8,268 nt of DNA from Clostridium sp. (GTDB lineage: Bacteria; Bacillota; Clostridia; Clostridiales; Clostridiaceae). The stretch lies in the NCBI GenBank assembly GCA_012511315.1, contig JAAZGI010000314.1, positions 1 to 8,268 of the forward strand, read 5' to 3'. Shown here piece by piece: positions 1-6,659 of the stretch. Positions within the stretch are counted from its first letter, which is position 1. The number at the start of each line of letters is the position of its first letter. Made by a program: the position numbers and the translations under genes. The notes under the pieces are model-generated. The model did not search any database. It had not been told where the DNA came from and saw only the letters and a list, made by a program, of their open reading frames with translations.

Positions 1-189
1 CCTTATCGGGAACACTTAATTGCAGCCGTTAAAACTAGCGATGAAATCTGCCAGGAGATTGGCGCTGATTCCTTGCATTTTATTTCTGAAGAGGGCCTAT
101 TAGAAGCCTTGAACCATGGCAATGGATATTGCACCGGTTGTTTTTCAGGGGTTTATCCAATGTCCATTCCTCAAGATGATCAAGACTAG
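1..189 (+). CDS. purF: Amidophosphoribosyltransferase, C-terminal fragment
   Basis: This is the last 62 codons of an open frame that enters from the left edge and stops at TAG 187-189. PurF transfers the amide nitrogen of glutamine to PRPP to give 5-phosphoribosylamine, the committed step of cytosolic de novo purine synthesis. The visible part is the tail of the phosphoribosyltransferase domain, ending in the family pattern YCTGCFSGVYP (fragment residues 43-53). Its two cysteines (fragment residues 44 and 47) sit where the Bacillus-type enzyme has the last two ligands of its [4Fe-4S] cluster. The other cluster ligands, the N-terminal nucleophilic cysteine and the PRPP loop are outside the window. 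Identity rests on this tail and on the purM, purN, purH and purD genes that follow on the same strand. The 174-base gap to purM is longer than most spacings in this operon. Confidence 0.88.
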   Translation, partial: PYREHLIAAVKTSDEICQEIGADSLHFISEEGLLEALNHGNGYCTGCFSGVYPMSIPQDDQD

Positions 190-232
190 GAAAATCTTGA
201 AAGCTCTTATTTAAGCGAACAAGCAAGCAGAC

Positions 233-238
233 TATAAT
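233..238 (+). promoter_or_regulatory. Possible internal -10 box upstream of purM
   Basis: A perfect TATAAT lies in the 174-base purF-purM gap, about 125 bases before the purM start. At a 17-base spacing the upstream hexamer is TTTAAG (210-215), only about three of six matches to TTGACA, so the -35 support is weak. If real, it would let purM and the following genes be transcribed apart from purF. A chance match in AT-rich DNA is a fair alternative. Confidence 0.3.
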
Positions 239-247
239 GGGCCTAAC

Positions 248-267
248 CTAGTTGAGGAATCGACTGG
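248..267 (+). other. Small hairpin with GGAA loop in purF-purM gap
   Basis: Bases 248-255 can pair with 260-267 to form an 8-bp stem that includes two G-T wobbles. It closes on the loop GGAA, which fits the GNRA tetraloop pattern. No T-run follows, so it is not an intrinsic terminator. It could be an mRNA stability or processing element between two operon genes, or chance. The rest of 190-363 shows nothing else I can support apart from the purM ribosome binding site. Confidence 0.3.
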
Positions 268-363
268 CGTAAAATACACAGCAAGGTAACTTACAACCAC
301 CATTGGATGAAATGATCAATAAACCATTGAATACAAAACTGTTAAGCAAGAAAGGGGAAGAAA

Positions 364-1374
364 ATGACAAATTATAAATCAGCTGGGGTAGATATTCATG
401 AAGGCTATCGGACGGTAGAAAAAATCAAGGGCTATGCTGCTCGGACTTTAAATTCTGATGTTCTATCCGTCTTGGGTTCCTTCGGGGCTTTTATGCGCCT
501 TCCACAAGGCTATAAGAAGCCGGTTTTAGTATCGGGGACAGATGGCGTAGGAACTAAATTGAAAATCGCCTTTGCCCTTGAAAAGTATGACACCATTGGT
601 ATTGATGTGGTGGCCATGTGTGTGAACGATATTCTTTGTCATGGGGCAAAACCGATGTTTTTTCTAGACTATCTTGCTTGCGGCAAGCTGGACTCTGAAG
701 TTGCCGCTGATATTGTTAAGGGCGTATCCGATGGCTGTCTCCTTGGCAATTTAGCTTTGGTAGGGGGAGAAACGGCAGAAATGCCTGGTTTTTATAAAGA
801 AGGTGAATATGATATTGCGGGTTTTTGCGTGGGCGTTTGCGAAGAAGATGAAATCATAGATGGAAAGGCGATTAACTCCGGAGATGTTTTGATTGGATTA
901 CCTTCTTCTGGTTTTCATTCCAATGGCTATTCTTTGGTCAGAAAGCTGTTTACAGATTTTAGTGAACCTTGGCAAGATCACACCATTGGGGAAGAACTCT
1001 TAACGCCAACTCGTATATATGTGAAACCTGTTCAGGCTCTACTTGAAAAAGTAAAAGTTCACGGCTTAGCACATATGACCGGTGGGGGATTCATTGAAAA
1101 TATTCCAAGGATGTTTGCCGGCGACGATTTAAAAGCAGTGGTCAACCTTTCAAGCTACGAAGTTCCAGCCATCTTCCTGGAAGCGATTCGTCGTGGAGCA
1201 GAGGCAGAATCTATGTATAACACCTTTAATATGGGCATTGGTTTTGTTATCTGCGTGGATCCGGCGGATGTGGATCAAACCCTAGCCATTCTTCAAGAAC
1301 AAGGCGAGGCGCCTGTAGTGATGGGCTATGTGGAAGCTAAAACAGCTGAGGAAGAGGCCATATGTCTGAAATAG
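364..1374 (+). CDS. purM: Phosphoribosylformylglycinamidine cyclo-ligase (AIR synthetase)
   Basis: PurM uses ATP to close FGAM into 5-aminoimidazole ribonucleotide, the fifth step of purine synthesis, as a cytosolic enzyme usually dimeric. At 336 residues it is close to the usual length of about 340-350. Family motifs appear in order: DGVGTKLKIA (60-69, nucleotide-binding region), MCVNDI (85-90), GGETAEMPG (134-142), GLPSSGFHSNGYSLVR (178-193), HMTGGGFIENIPR (237-249) and FNMGIGF (288-294). Together they span both the N-terminal and C-terminal halves of the PurM/SelD fold. The ATG is preceded by AAAGGGGAAG (351-360), and translation from it begins with the conserved Y-x-x-A-G-V-D region, which fixes the start. 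Its 3' end overlaps purN by 13 bases, suggesting translational coupling. No key motif is missing. Confidence 0.97.
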   Translation: MTNYKSAGVDIHEGYRTVEKIKGYAARTLNSDVLSVLGSFGAFMRLPQGYKKPVLVSGTDGVGTKLKIAFALEKYDTIGIDVVAMCVNDILCHGAKPMFFLDYLACGKLDSEVAADIVKGVSDGCLLGNLALVGGETAEMPGFYKEGEYDIAGFCVGVCEEDEIIDGKAINSGDVLIGLPSSGFHSNGYSLVRKLFTDFSEPWQDHTIGEELLTPTRIYVKPVQALLEKVKVHGLAHMTGGGFIENIPRMFAGDDLKAVVNLSSYEVPAIFLEAIRRGAEAESMYNTFNMGIGFVICVDPADVDQTLAILQEQGEAPVVMGYVEAKTAEEEAICLK

Positions 1375-1970
1375 TTCATAATACTCCCTTTAAAGTGGCG
1401 ATTCTAACTTCGGGGAATGGAACAAATATGGAGGCGGTGGTTCGATATAGTCTTGAGACAAAGGAGTCGCCTTATATAGTGACGAAGGTGCTATCGGATC
1501 GTCCTTGCAAGGCCTTAGCGCGAGCCGAACAGTATGGGATTAAAACCCGGGAGCTTGACCGCAGGGCAGATGACTTTCAAGACCAGTTAGGAGAAGGCCT
1601 AAAGGAGGTAGACTTTATCGTTTTAGCAGGATATTTGTCCATACTAGGACCTCAGTTAATCAAGGCTTTCCCAAATCGGATTTTAAATATTCATCCATCC
1701 CTGTTACCTAAATATGGTGGCATGGGAATGTATGGCATGAATGTTCATGAAGCAGTTCTGGCTAATGGAGAAACTGAATCCGGTTGTAGCTGTCATTTGG
1801 TCAATGAAAAAGTGGATCAAGGAAGAGTTCTAGTGCAAAAGAAAGTCGCAGTTAAGCCGGATGATACACCGGCCAGTTTAAGGGATCGAATTTTGCCCTT
1901 GGAACATATTTGTTTGGTGGAAGGACTTTTAATAGCCATCGCGGAGATGAATCAGGAATCAATCCAATAA
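1362..1970 (+). CDS. purN: Phosphoribosylglycinamide formyltransferase (GAR transformylase)
   Basis: PurN moves the formyl group of 10-formyltetrahydrofolate onto glycinamide ribonucleotide, step three of the pathway. The protein has 202 residues against a usual 190-210. The phosphate-binding loop SGNGTN is at 17-22. The catalytic triad of the family is visible as Asn109 and His111 in NIHPSLLP and Asp152 in EKVDQG. After NIHPSLLP it has the variant KYGGMGMYGMNVHEAV instead of the proteobacterial F-x-G-x-x-A type stretch; from memory this form occurs in clostridial and Bacteroides PurN proteins. The ATG lies inside the end of purM, behind a GAGGAAGAGG-like ribosome binding site, and no later start would keep the glycine-rich loop. 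The following 124-base gap before purH has only small repeats and a weak hairpin. Confidence 0.96.
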   Translation: MSEIVHNTPFKVAILTSGNGTNMEAVVRYSLETKESPYIVTKVLSDRPCKALARAEQYGIKTRELDRRADDFQDQLGEGLKEVDFIVLAGYLSILGPQLIKAFPNRILNIHPSLLPKYGGMGMYGMNVHEAVLANGETESGCSCHLVNEKVDQGRVLVQKKVAVKPDDTPASLRDRILPLEHICLVEGLLIAIAEMNQESIQ

Positions 1971-1980
1971 ATGAATGAAA

Positions 1981-2007
1981 AAGTTTAAGTGGAGAAGTTC
2001 TAAGTGG
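1981..2007 (+). repeat. Imperfect direct repeat between purN and purH
   Basis: Bases 1981-1992 (AAGTTTAAGTGG) recur as 1995-2007 (AAGTTCTAAGTGG), with one inserted base and a two-base spacer. It looks like a local duplication in noncoding DNA. Just downstream, 2023-2028 and 2040-2045 form a 6-bp inverted repeat (TTGATG/CATCAA) without a T-run. I assign no function to either. Confidence 0.45.
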
Positions 2008-2094
2008 TTTGTTGCTAAGATTTTGATGAGTGGAATCTACATCAAGGGAATTAGGAGTCACTCACACAGCTTTATTATGAGGGGAGAAAAATAA

Positions 2095-3654
2095 TTGAAC
2101 GCTTTAATTTCAGTTTTTAAGAAAGATGGGGTCTTGGAACTGGCTCAGTTTTTAATGGAGAAAGGTTTTAATATTATTTCATCAGGAGGGACGGCGCGTT
2201 TTTTAATGGAGGCAGGAATTCCAGTTCGCTCCGTTGACAGTGTGACTGGGTTTCCAGAAATTTTGGACGGTCGGGTTAAAACTCTTCATCCTAATGTACA
2301 TGGTGGCATCTTAGCTAGGCGAGATGATAAAGCGCATATGGAAACTTTGGCGCTTGAAAAGATTGAGACCATTGACCTTGTCTGTGTTAATTTATATCCC
2401 TTTGAGGAAAAGTTAAAGGAAGGGCTATCTTTTGCAGAGCTCATCGAATTTATTGATATTGGTGGACCATCGATGCTTCGATCCGCCGCCAAAAACTTTA
2501 AAGATGTTTTTGTCTTATCTGACCCTAGTCAATACCAAACGTTTATGGAAATGTTTTCCAGTGACAGAGATTTGTTTGCCTATCAGAAAGAATTGGCCTT
2601 GGCAGTGTTTGAAAAAACAGCTCATTACGATGGAGCTATTTTAAAGTGGTTACAAGAAGAAAGCCAAGAAAATCAAAAAGGGTACAATGAGCCAGAAACC
2701 ATAGGACAGGAGACAAGCAAAGACCAAGAATTATTCCAAGAAGAAATGACCCTTCACTTAAAAAAGAGTCATGATCTGCGGTATGGTGAGAACCCTCACC
2801 AAAAGGGAAGTTTTTATAGAGTGGAAGGCAAAGCTGGGTTCATGACCAGTTTTGTACAACATCATGGCAAAGCCATGGGTTATATTAACTTTAAAGATGT
2901 GGAGGCTGCCTGGCGTATTGTCTCTGACTTTGAGGAGCCTTGCTGCGCAGCGATTAAACACAATACTCCTTGTGGGGTGGCTTTGGGTAAAAGTGCTCAG
3001 GAGGCCTACCAAAGGGCCCATGCTTGTGATCCAATATCTATTTTTGGTGGAATTGTTGGGGTTAATCAGATAGTGGATTTAGCTTGCGCTGAAAGCATGT
3101 TGGAAACCATGCTCCATATTGTGTGTGCACCAGCTTACACCGAAGAAGCCTTGGATTTATTAAAAAGCAAAAAGAATCTAATTATTATTGAAATGAAAGA
3201 AAAACCTAGTGGCGGCACCACTTTAATCTCCTCTGATGGGGGCATTTTAATTCAAGAAGAAGATCGAGCCCTATTTGATGAATTAAGGGTGGTGACTAAG
3301 ACAGTTCCCAGCGATGAAGAAATGGCCGAACTGATCTTCGCTATGAAAGTCTGTAAGTTTACCAAGAGCAATGCCATTGTGGTGTCAAAGGATGGAGCGG
3401 CTCTTGGAATTGGTGGTGGCTATGTGAACCGAATTGATGCAGCTCGATATGCTTTAGACCATGCCAAGACGGGACGGTGTTTGGCATCGGATGCGTTTTT
3501 CCCCTTCCCAGATGTGGTGGAAGAAGCCCATCGGTATGGTATCAAAGCAATAATCCAACCAGGGGGATCTTTAAAAGACGAAGAATCCATTAAACGCTGC
3601 GATGACCTGGGTATAGCTATGGTTTTTACTGGGTTGCGTCACTTTAGACATTAG
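2095..3654 (+). CDS. purH: Bifunctional AICAR formyltransferase / IMP cyclohydrolase
   Basis: PurH carries out the last two steps to IMP: formylation of AICAR with 10-formyl-THF, then ring closure. It has 519 residues, normal for the family. The MGS-like cyclohydrolase domain spans about 1-195, with IISSGGTA (27-34), DGRVKTLHP (58-66) and GGILARR (70-76). A charged linker follows, then the formyltransferase domain with LRYGENPHQ (228-236), the catalytic Lys-His pair at 288-289 in KHNTPCG, SNAIVV (425-430), SDAFFPFPD (465-473) and IIQPGGS (486-492). The start is TTG: an in-frame TAA lies directly before it, GAGGGGAG (2079-2086) is a strong ribosome binding site, and the conserved ALISV begins at residue 3. 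One oddity is Tyr443 in GIGGGYVNRID, where bacterial relatives usually have Gln. The purD binding site overlaps its stop. Confidence 0.96.
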   Translation: MNALISVFKKDGVLELAQFLMEKGFNIISSGGTARFLMEAGIPVRSVDSVTGFPEILDGRVKTLHPNVHGGILARRDDKAHMETLALEKIETIDLVCVNLYPFEEKLKEGLSFAELIEFIDIGGPSMLRSAAKNFKDVFVLSDPSQYQTFMEMFSSDRDLFAYQKELALAVFEKTAHYDGAILKWLQEESQENQKGYNEPETIGQETSKDQELFQEEMTLHLKKSHDLRYGENPHQKGSFYRVEGKAGFMTSFVQHHGKAMGYINFKDVEAAWRIVSDFEEPCCAAIKHNTPCGVALGKSAQEAYQRAHACDPISIFGGIVGVNQIVDLACAESMLETMLHIVCAPAYTEEALDLLKSKKNLIIIEMKEKPSGGTTLISSDGGILIQEEDRALFDELRVVTKTVPSDEEMAELIFAMKVCKFTKSNAIVVSKDGAALGIGGGYVNRIDAARYALDHAKTGRCLASDAFFPFPDVVEEAHRYGIKAIIQPGGSLKDEESIKRCDDLGIAMVFTGLRHFRH

Positions 3655-3663
3655 GAGTTTTAA

Positions 3664-4911
3664 ATGAAATTTATGATAATCGGTGGAGGCGGCCGCGAAC
3701 ATGCCTTGGCTTGGAAATTAGCTCAGTCAAACAAAGTAAAAGAGGTTGTGGTTGTGCCTGGAAATCCTGGAATTGCCGAAGAAGACAAGTGCCGCTGCAT
3801 GACTTTAGACAGCTATGAAGACATGGTGGAATTTGCTCTAAAAGAGGATGTAGATTTGACTGTGGTGGGACCGGAAGCACCTTTAGTGGCTGGCGTAGCA
3901 GATCTATTCCGTGCAAAGGGATTAGCCGTCTTTGGACCGGGTGCTGATGAAGCAACCCTTGAAGGATCCAAACAGTATTCCAAACAATTTATGGACGATT
4001 TTGGAGTCGCGACAGCCCAGTATCAGTGTTTTGATGAACTAGAGCCGGCTCTTGATTACATTAAAGACCATCCCTATCCCTTGGTAGTTAAAGCCTCTGG
4101 AATTTGCGCAGGGAAAGGAGTTACTATTTGCTTGGATCAGGAACAAGCCGAAGTTGCCTTGAAAAACTTAATGGTGCAACATGTGTTTGAGGAGGCCGGT
4201 CAAACAGTAGTTATAGAAGAATGTTTGGTGGGTCCAGAAGTATCGGTACTTTCGATTTTTGATGGTCAGAGGATTCACCCCATGGTTTCTTCCATGGATC
4301 ATAAGCGTGCCTTTGACGGCGACCTAGGACCGAACACCGGAGGGATGGGAACGGTGGCTCCCGCCCCCTATTTTACTAAAGAGGCTCGCCAAGATTTTAT
4401 GGACAATATTTTAAAGCCAACTGAAGTTGGTTTAAAAAAAAGGGGGATGACAGATCCTGCTTGCATTTTTTTCGGATTGATGCTGACCACGGATGGGGCT
4501 AAATTATTGGAATATAATATGCGCTTTGGCGATCCAGAAACCCAGAGCGTCCTAACCTTACTTGAATCGGATTTAGCTCTTATTTTAAAGGATGCAGTAA
4601 ATGGTAATTTAAAAGAAGATTCTATGCACTTCTCCGATGATACGGCACTGTGCATTATTGCAGCAGGAGAAGGTTATCCCGGCAATTACGTGAAAAACAT
4701 TCCTTTAGATTTCCCGGATAAGACAGGGGTTAAACCTTTTATAGCTGGTGTTCATGAAGAAGCCGGCGTCATGAAATCATGTGGTGGGCGAATCTTTGGG
4801 GTAACTGCCAAAGGAAAACAAGAAGAAGCTCGCCAGTTGATCCTGGACTATTTAGATCATTTCAAAGACCAACCCATCTTTTGGCGAAAGGATATTGGTG
4901 TTTTAAAATAA
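3664..4911 (+). CDS. purD: Phosphoribosylamine-glycine ligase (GAR synthetase)
   Basis: PurD joins glycine to 5-phosphoribosylamine with ATP, consuming the unstable PurF product. At 415 residues it is of usual length (about 420). The N-terminal domain starts with IIGGGGREHALAWKL (5-19) and contains VVPGNPG (30-36) and VVGPEAPLVAG (67-77). The ATP-grasp region carries VVKASGICAGKGV (141-153), where many relatives read ASGLAAGKGV, then DHKRAFDGDLGPNTGGMG (212-229), and EYNMRFGDPETQ (283-294) with the metal-binding Glu/Asn region. The C-terminal domain ends in FWRKDIG (406-412). It begins 9 bases after purH, with TAGGAG (3652-3657) serving both as the purH stop and as its ribosome binding site. 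It is the last gene of the purine operon, as a terminator follows about 90 bases later. Confidence 0.97.
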   Translation: MKFMIIGGGGREHALAWKLAQSNKVKEVVVVPGNPGIAEEDKCRCMTLDSYEDMVEFALKEDVDLTVVGPEAPLVAGVADLFRAKGLAVFGPGADEATLEGSKQYSKQFMDDFGVATAQYQCFDELEPALDYIKDHPYPLVVKASGICAGKGVTICLDQEQAEVALKNLMVQHVFEEAGQTVVIEECLVGPEVSVLSIFDGQRIHPMVSSMDHKRAFDGDLGPNTGGMGTVAPAPYFTKEARQDFMDNILKPTEVGLKKRGMTDPACIFFGLMLTTDGAKLLEYNMRFGDPETQSVLTLLESDLALILKDAVNGNLKEDSMHFSDDTALCIIAAGEGYPGNYVKNIPLDFPDKTGVKPFIAGVHEEAGVMKSCGGRIFGVTAKGKQEEARQLILDYLDHFKDQPIFWRKDIGVLK

Positions 4912-5001
4912 TCTCTAAGGTTATGATAAAGTGAAGTGATATTAAAAGGGACTAGGGAAATCATAGGTAATAGGGCTCAATACAAATAAATATGCACACT
5001 T

Positions 5002-5036
5002 AAAATGAGGAGATTTCATAAATTTCCTCATTTTTA
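5002..5036 (+). terminator. Intrinsic terminator of the purine operon
   Basis: Bases 5002-5016 pair with 5020-5034 in a 15-bp stem with one G-T wobble, closing on the loop CAT. The run of five T at 5031-5035 is partly in the 3' arm, and the 5' arm begins AAAA, so the structure could stop transcription in either direction. It lies 90 bases after the purD stop and before the next operon, as expected for the end of a pur transcript. The remaining gene-less bases 4912-5001 show nothing I can support. Confidence 0.85.
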
Positions 5037-5092
5037 GAAGGGAAAAATTTACTTGTATTGGTAATAGGTTAAAGGTTCGGTCAAGATACAAT

Positions 5093-5112
5093 TTATGTTA
5101 TGATTAACATAA
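5093..5112. promoter_or_regulatory. Perfect 20-bp inverted repeat at possible nfeD promoter
   Basis: TTATGTTA (5093-5100) and TAACATAA (5105-5112) are perfect inverted 8-base arms around TGAT. A -10-like TATGAT (5099-5104) sits inside it, but no good -35 hexamer is visible 16-18 bases upstream. It lies between the purine terminator and the nfeD-like start, the only stretch where a promoter for the second operon is expected. A repressor operator over a promoter would look like this; a short RNA hairpin is an alternative. There is no T-run, so it is not a terminator. The rest of the 334-base gap (4912-5245) holds only the purD terminator and the leader hairpins near the nfeD start. Confidence 0.4.
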
Positions 5113-5245
5113 GAAAAAATTCATTCATCCATTTCTCATTGCGCTTACAAGATGCAGGAAATTGGTTAATCAACCTTTAATGAACTTGAAGTAGCATAAA
5201 AGAAAGGAACAGACAGGGAGAAGCCCTGAACTGGAGGGATAATAA

Positions 5246-5665
5246 ATGGCATGGATTTGGATCGCACTAATTATTGTCGTTGTCATATTAGATATGGCTA
5301 CGAGCAATATTCTCTACTCCTGGATGGGGTTGGGTTTTCTGTCGGCAATATTTGTCGGTAGCCTTGGCGCTGGCGCCCCATTACAGATTGTTACAGCCTG
5401 TCTTGTTGGAGCGTTAGCCTTCGTGATTGGCTCGAAAATCAGTCGCAAGTACTTGAAAAAGCACATTGATCAGACCCCAATTCTGACGGACAAAATTATT
5501 GGATCTTTGCACACGGCAGAAAGGGATATTGTTGAAGAAGAGCAACAAAAAGTTAATGGTATCTACTGGCTGCTCCGCAATGAGGGACAGGTCATAAAAA
5601 AAGGTGAACAATTCCGGATTATTGGAATTAAAAACAATCGATTATACATAGTGAAGGAGATTTAG
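5246..5665 (+). CDS. NfeD-family membrane protein (short form)
   Basis: This 139-residue protein has the layout of short NfeD proteins: hydrophobic segments at about 2-19, 24-43 and 46-64, a basic junction (SRKYLKKH, 66-73), then a soluble part of about 60 residues (80-139) fitting the small beta-barrel (OB-like) domain of the family, with IIGSLHTAERDI early and QVIKKGEQFRIIGIKNNRLYIV near the end. NfeD proteins are membrane partners of SPFH proteins; the pairing with the next gene, three bases after its stop, is the classic arrangement (compare ybbJ with qmcA in E. coli). No serine-protease domain of the long NfeD form is present. The ATG follows GGAGGG (5233-5238). The precise biochemical role is not known from sequence; membrane microdomain organisation or QmcA stability is inferred. 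Confidence 0.85.
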   Translation: MAWIWIALIIVVVILDMATSNILYSWMGLGFLSAIFVGSLGAGAPLQIVTACLVGALAFVIGSKISRKYLKKHIDQTPILTDKIIGSLHTAERDIVEEEQQKVNGIYWLLRNEGQVIKKGEQFRIIGIKNNRLYIVKEI

Positions 5666-5668
5666 AGT

Positions 5669-6643
5669 ATGGGTTGGATTATAGGCATTGTTATTGCAGT
5701 ATTGGTCTTAGTAGTCATTATTTCTTCCGTCAAGGTCGTTAACACTGGATACGTCTATGTCGTGGAACGATTAGGACAATTTTATCGGGTGCTGCCTCCT
5801 GGTTTGCACATTATGATTCCTTTTATGGACTTTGTTCGTAAAAAGATTTCCATGAAGCAGCAGATTTTGGACATTGAGCCACAAAATGTTATTACCAAGG
5901 ACAACGTAAATATTCAAGCGGATAATGTTATTTTCTATCAGGTGTTAAATGCTAAAGATGCCGTTTATAACATTGAAAATTATGTGTACGGTATTATGTA
6001 TTCCACAATCACCAATATGAGAAATATTATTGGTGACATGTCATTGGATGAAGTATTAGCTGGTCGAGACAAAATTAATATGAAACTGTTAGATATTGTT
6101 GACTCCATTACCGATGCCTACGGAATTAAAATCTTATCTGTTGAAATCAAAAATATTGTTCCACCACAAGAAATCCAGATTGCCATGGAAAAGCAGATGA
6201 AAGCTGAACGTGAAAAACGTGCGGCCATTCTGATCGCTGAAGGTGATAGAAGCTCTGCCATTGCTAGAGCAGAAGGTGAAAAACAGTCCAATATTTTACG
6301 AGCAGAAGCTGAAAAAGAATCAAACATTCGTAGAGCAGAAGGTTTAAAAGAATCTCAATTACTGGAAGCTCAAGGTAAGGCACGAGCCATTGAATTATTG
6401 GCAGATGCAGATGCGTCAGCAATTATGCGGGTTAACCGATCTATTATTGAATCGGGAACTGATGCACGAGTGATTGCTTTAAAACAGGTTGAAGCCTTAA
6501 AGGAACTTTCCATGAACCCTGCCAACAAGTTGATTTTACCTGTAGAAGGGATGTCGGCACTGGGATCTGTAGCTGCTTTGGCTGATATTATTAAAAACAC
6601 TCCAGTTAATCCACCTATTGTTAAAATGGACCAAGATAACTAA
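5669..6643 (+). CDS. SPFH/stomatin-like protein, QmcA/paraslipin type
   Basis: At 324 residues the protein matches bacterial paraslipins such as QmcA. It begins with one membrane segment (about 3-20), followed by the SPFH/PHB domain (about 21-180): NTGYVYVVERLGQFYRVLPPG at 25-45, DNVNIQADNVIFYQV (78-92), DMSLDEVLAGRD (123-134) and YGIKILSVEIKNIVPP (151-166). From 190 it has five consecutive 11-residue repeats starting AEG or AEA, the long coiled coil that lets SPFH proteins form ring or cage oligomers at the membrane. The end, NKLILPVEGMSALGSVAAL (286-304), is also a family pattern. The ribosome binding site AAGGAG (5654-5659) lies inside the nfeD-like gene, so the two are co-translated. These proteins scaffold membrane microdomains and can modulate membrane proteases; no client can be named here. 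Confidence 0.92.
   Translation: MGWIIGIVIAVLVLVVIISSVKVVNTGYVYVVERLGQFYRVLPPGLHIMIPFMDFVRKKISMKQQILDIEPQNVITKDNVNIQADNVIFYQVLNAKDAVYNIENYVYGIMYSTITNMRNIIGDMSLDEVLAGRDKINMKLLDIVDSITDAYGIKILSVEIKNIVPPQEIQIAMEKQMKAEREKRAAILIAEGDRSSAIARAEGEKQSNILRAEAEKESNIRRAEGLKESQLLEAQGKARAIELLADADASAIMRVNRSIIESGTDARVIALKQVEALKELSMNPANKLILPVEGMSALGSVAALADIIKNTPVNPPIVKMDQDN
6236..6400 (+). repeat. Five 33-base in-gene repeats coding 11-residue coiled-coil units
   Basis: Inside the SPFH gene, residues 190-244 divide into five exact 11-residue units: AEGDRSSAIAR, AEGEKQSNILR, AEAEKESNIRR, AEGLKESQLLE and AQGKARAIELL. Each DNA unit is 33 bases and most begin with GCAGAAG. Hendecad repeats are a family feature of SPFH coiled coils, so this is protein architecture and not a mobile or recent DNA repeat; the codons differ between units. 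Confidence 0.8.
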
Positions 6644-6659
6644 ATTTAACTTAACCTAA

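Noticed and set aside
1852..2061. Minus-strand open frame of 69 codons over the end of purN
   Set aside because: It lies mostly antisense to purN coding sequence, resembles no family and lacks a convincing ribosome binding site.
5041..5245. SigW-type promoter for the SPFH operon
   Set aside because: No TGAAAC followed at about 16 bases by a CGTA-like element could be found.
6236..6400. CRISPR-like or minisatellite array from the 33-base periodicity
   Set aside because: The periodicity is protein coding, with diverged codons and no spacers; it matches the family's 11-residue coiled-coil repeat.
6118..6600. Two minus-strand frames within the SPFH gene, rich in Ser and Ala
   Set aside because: They are mirror products of the repetitive GCAGAAG codons of the coiled coil, with no independent support.
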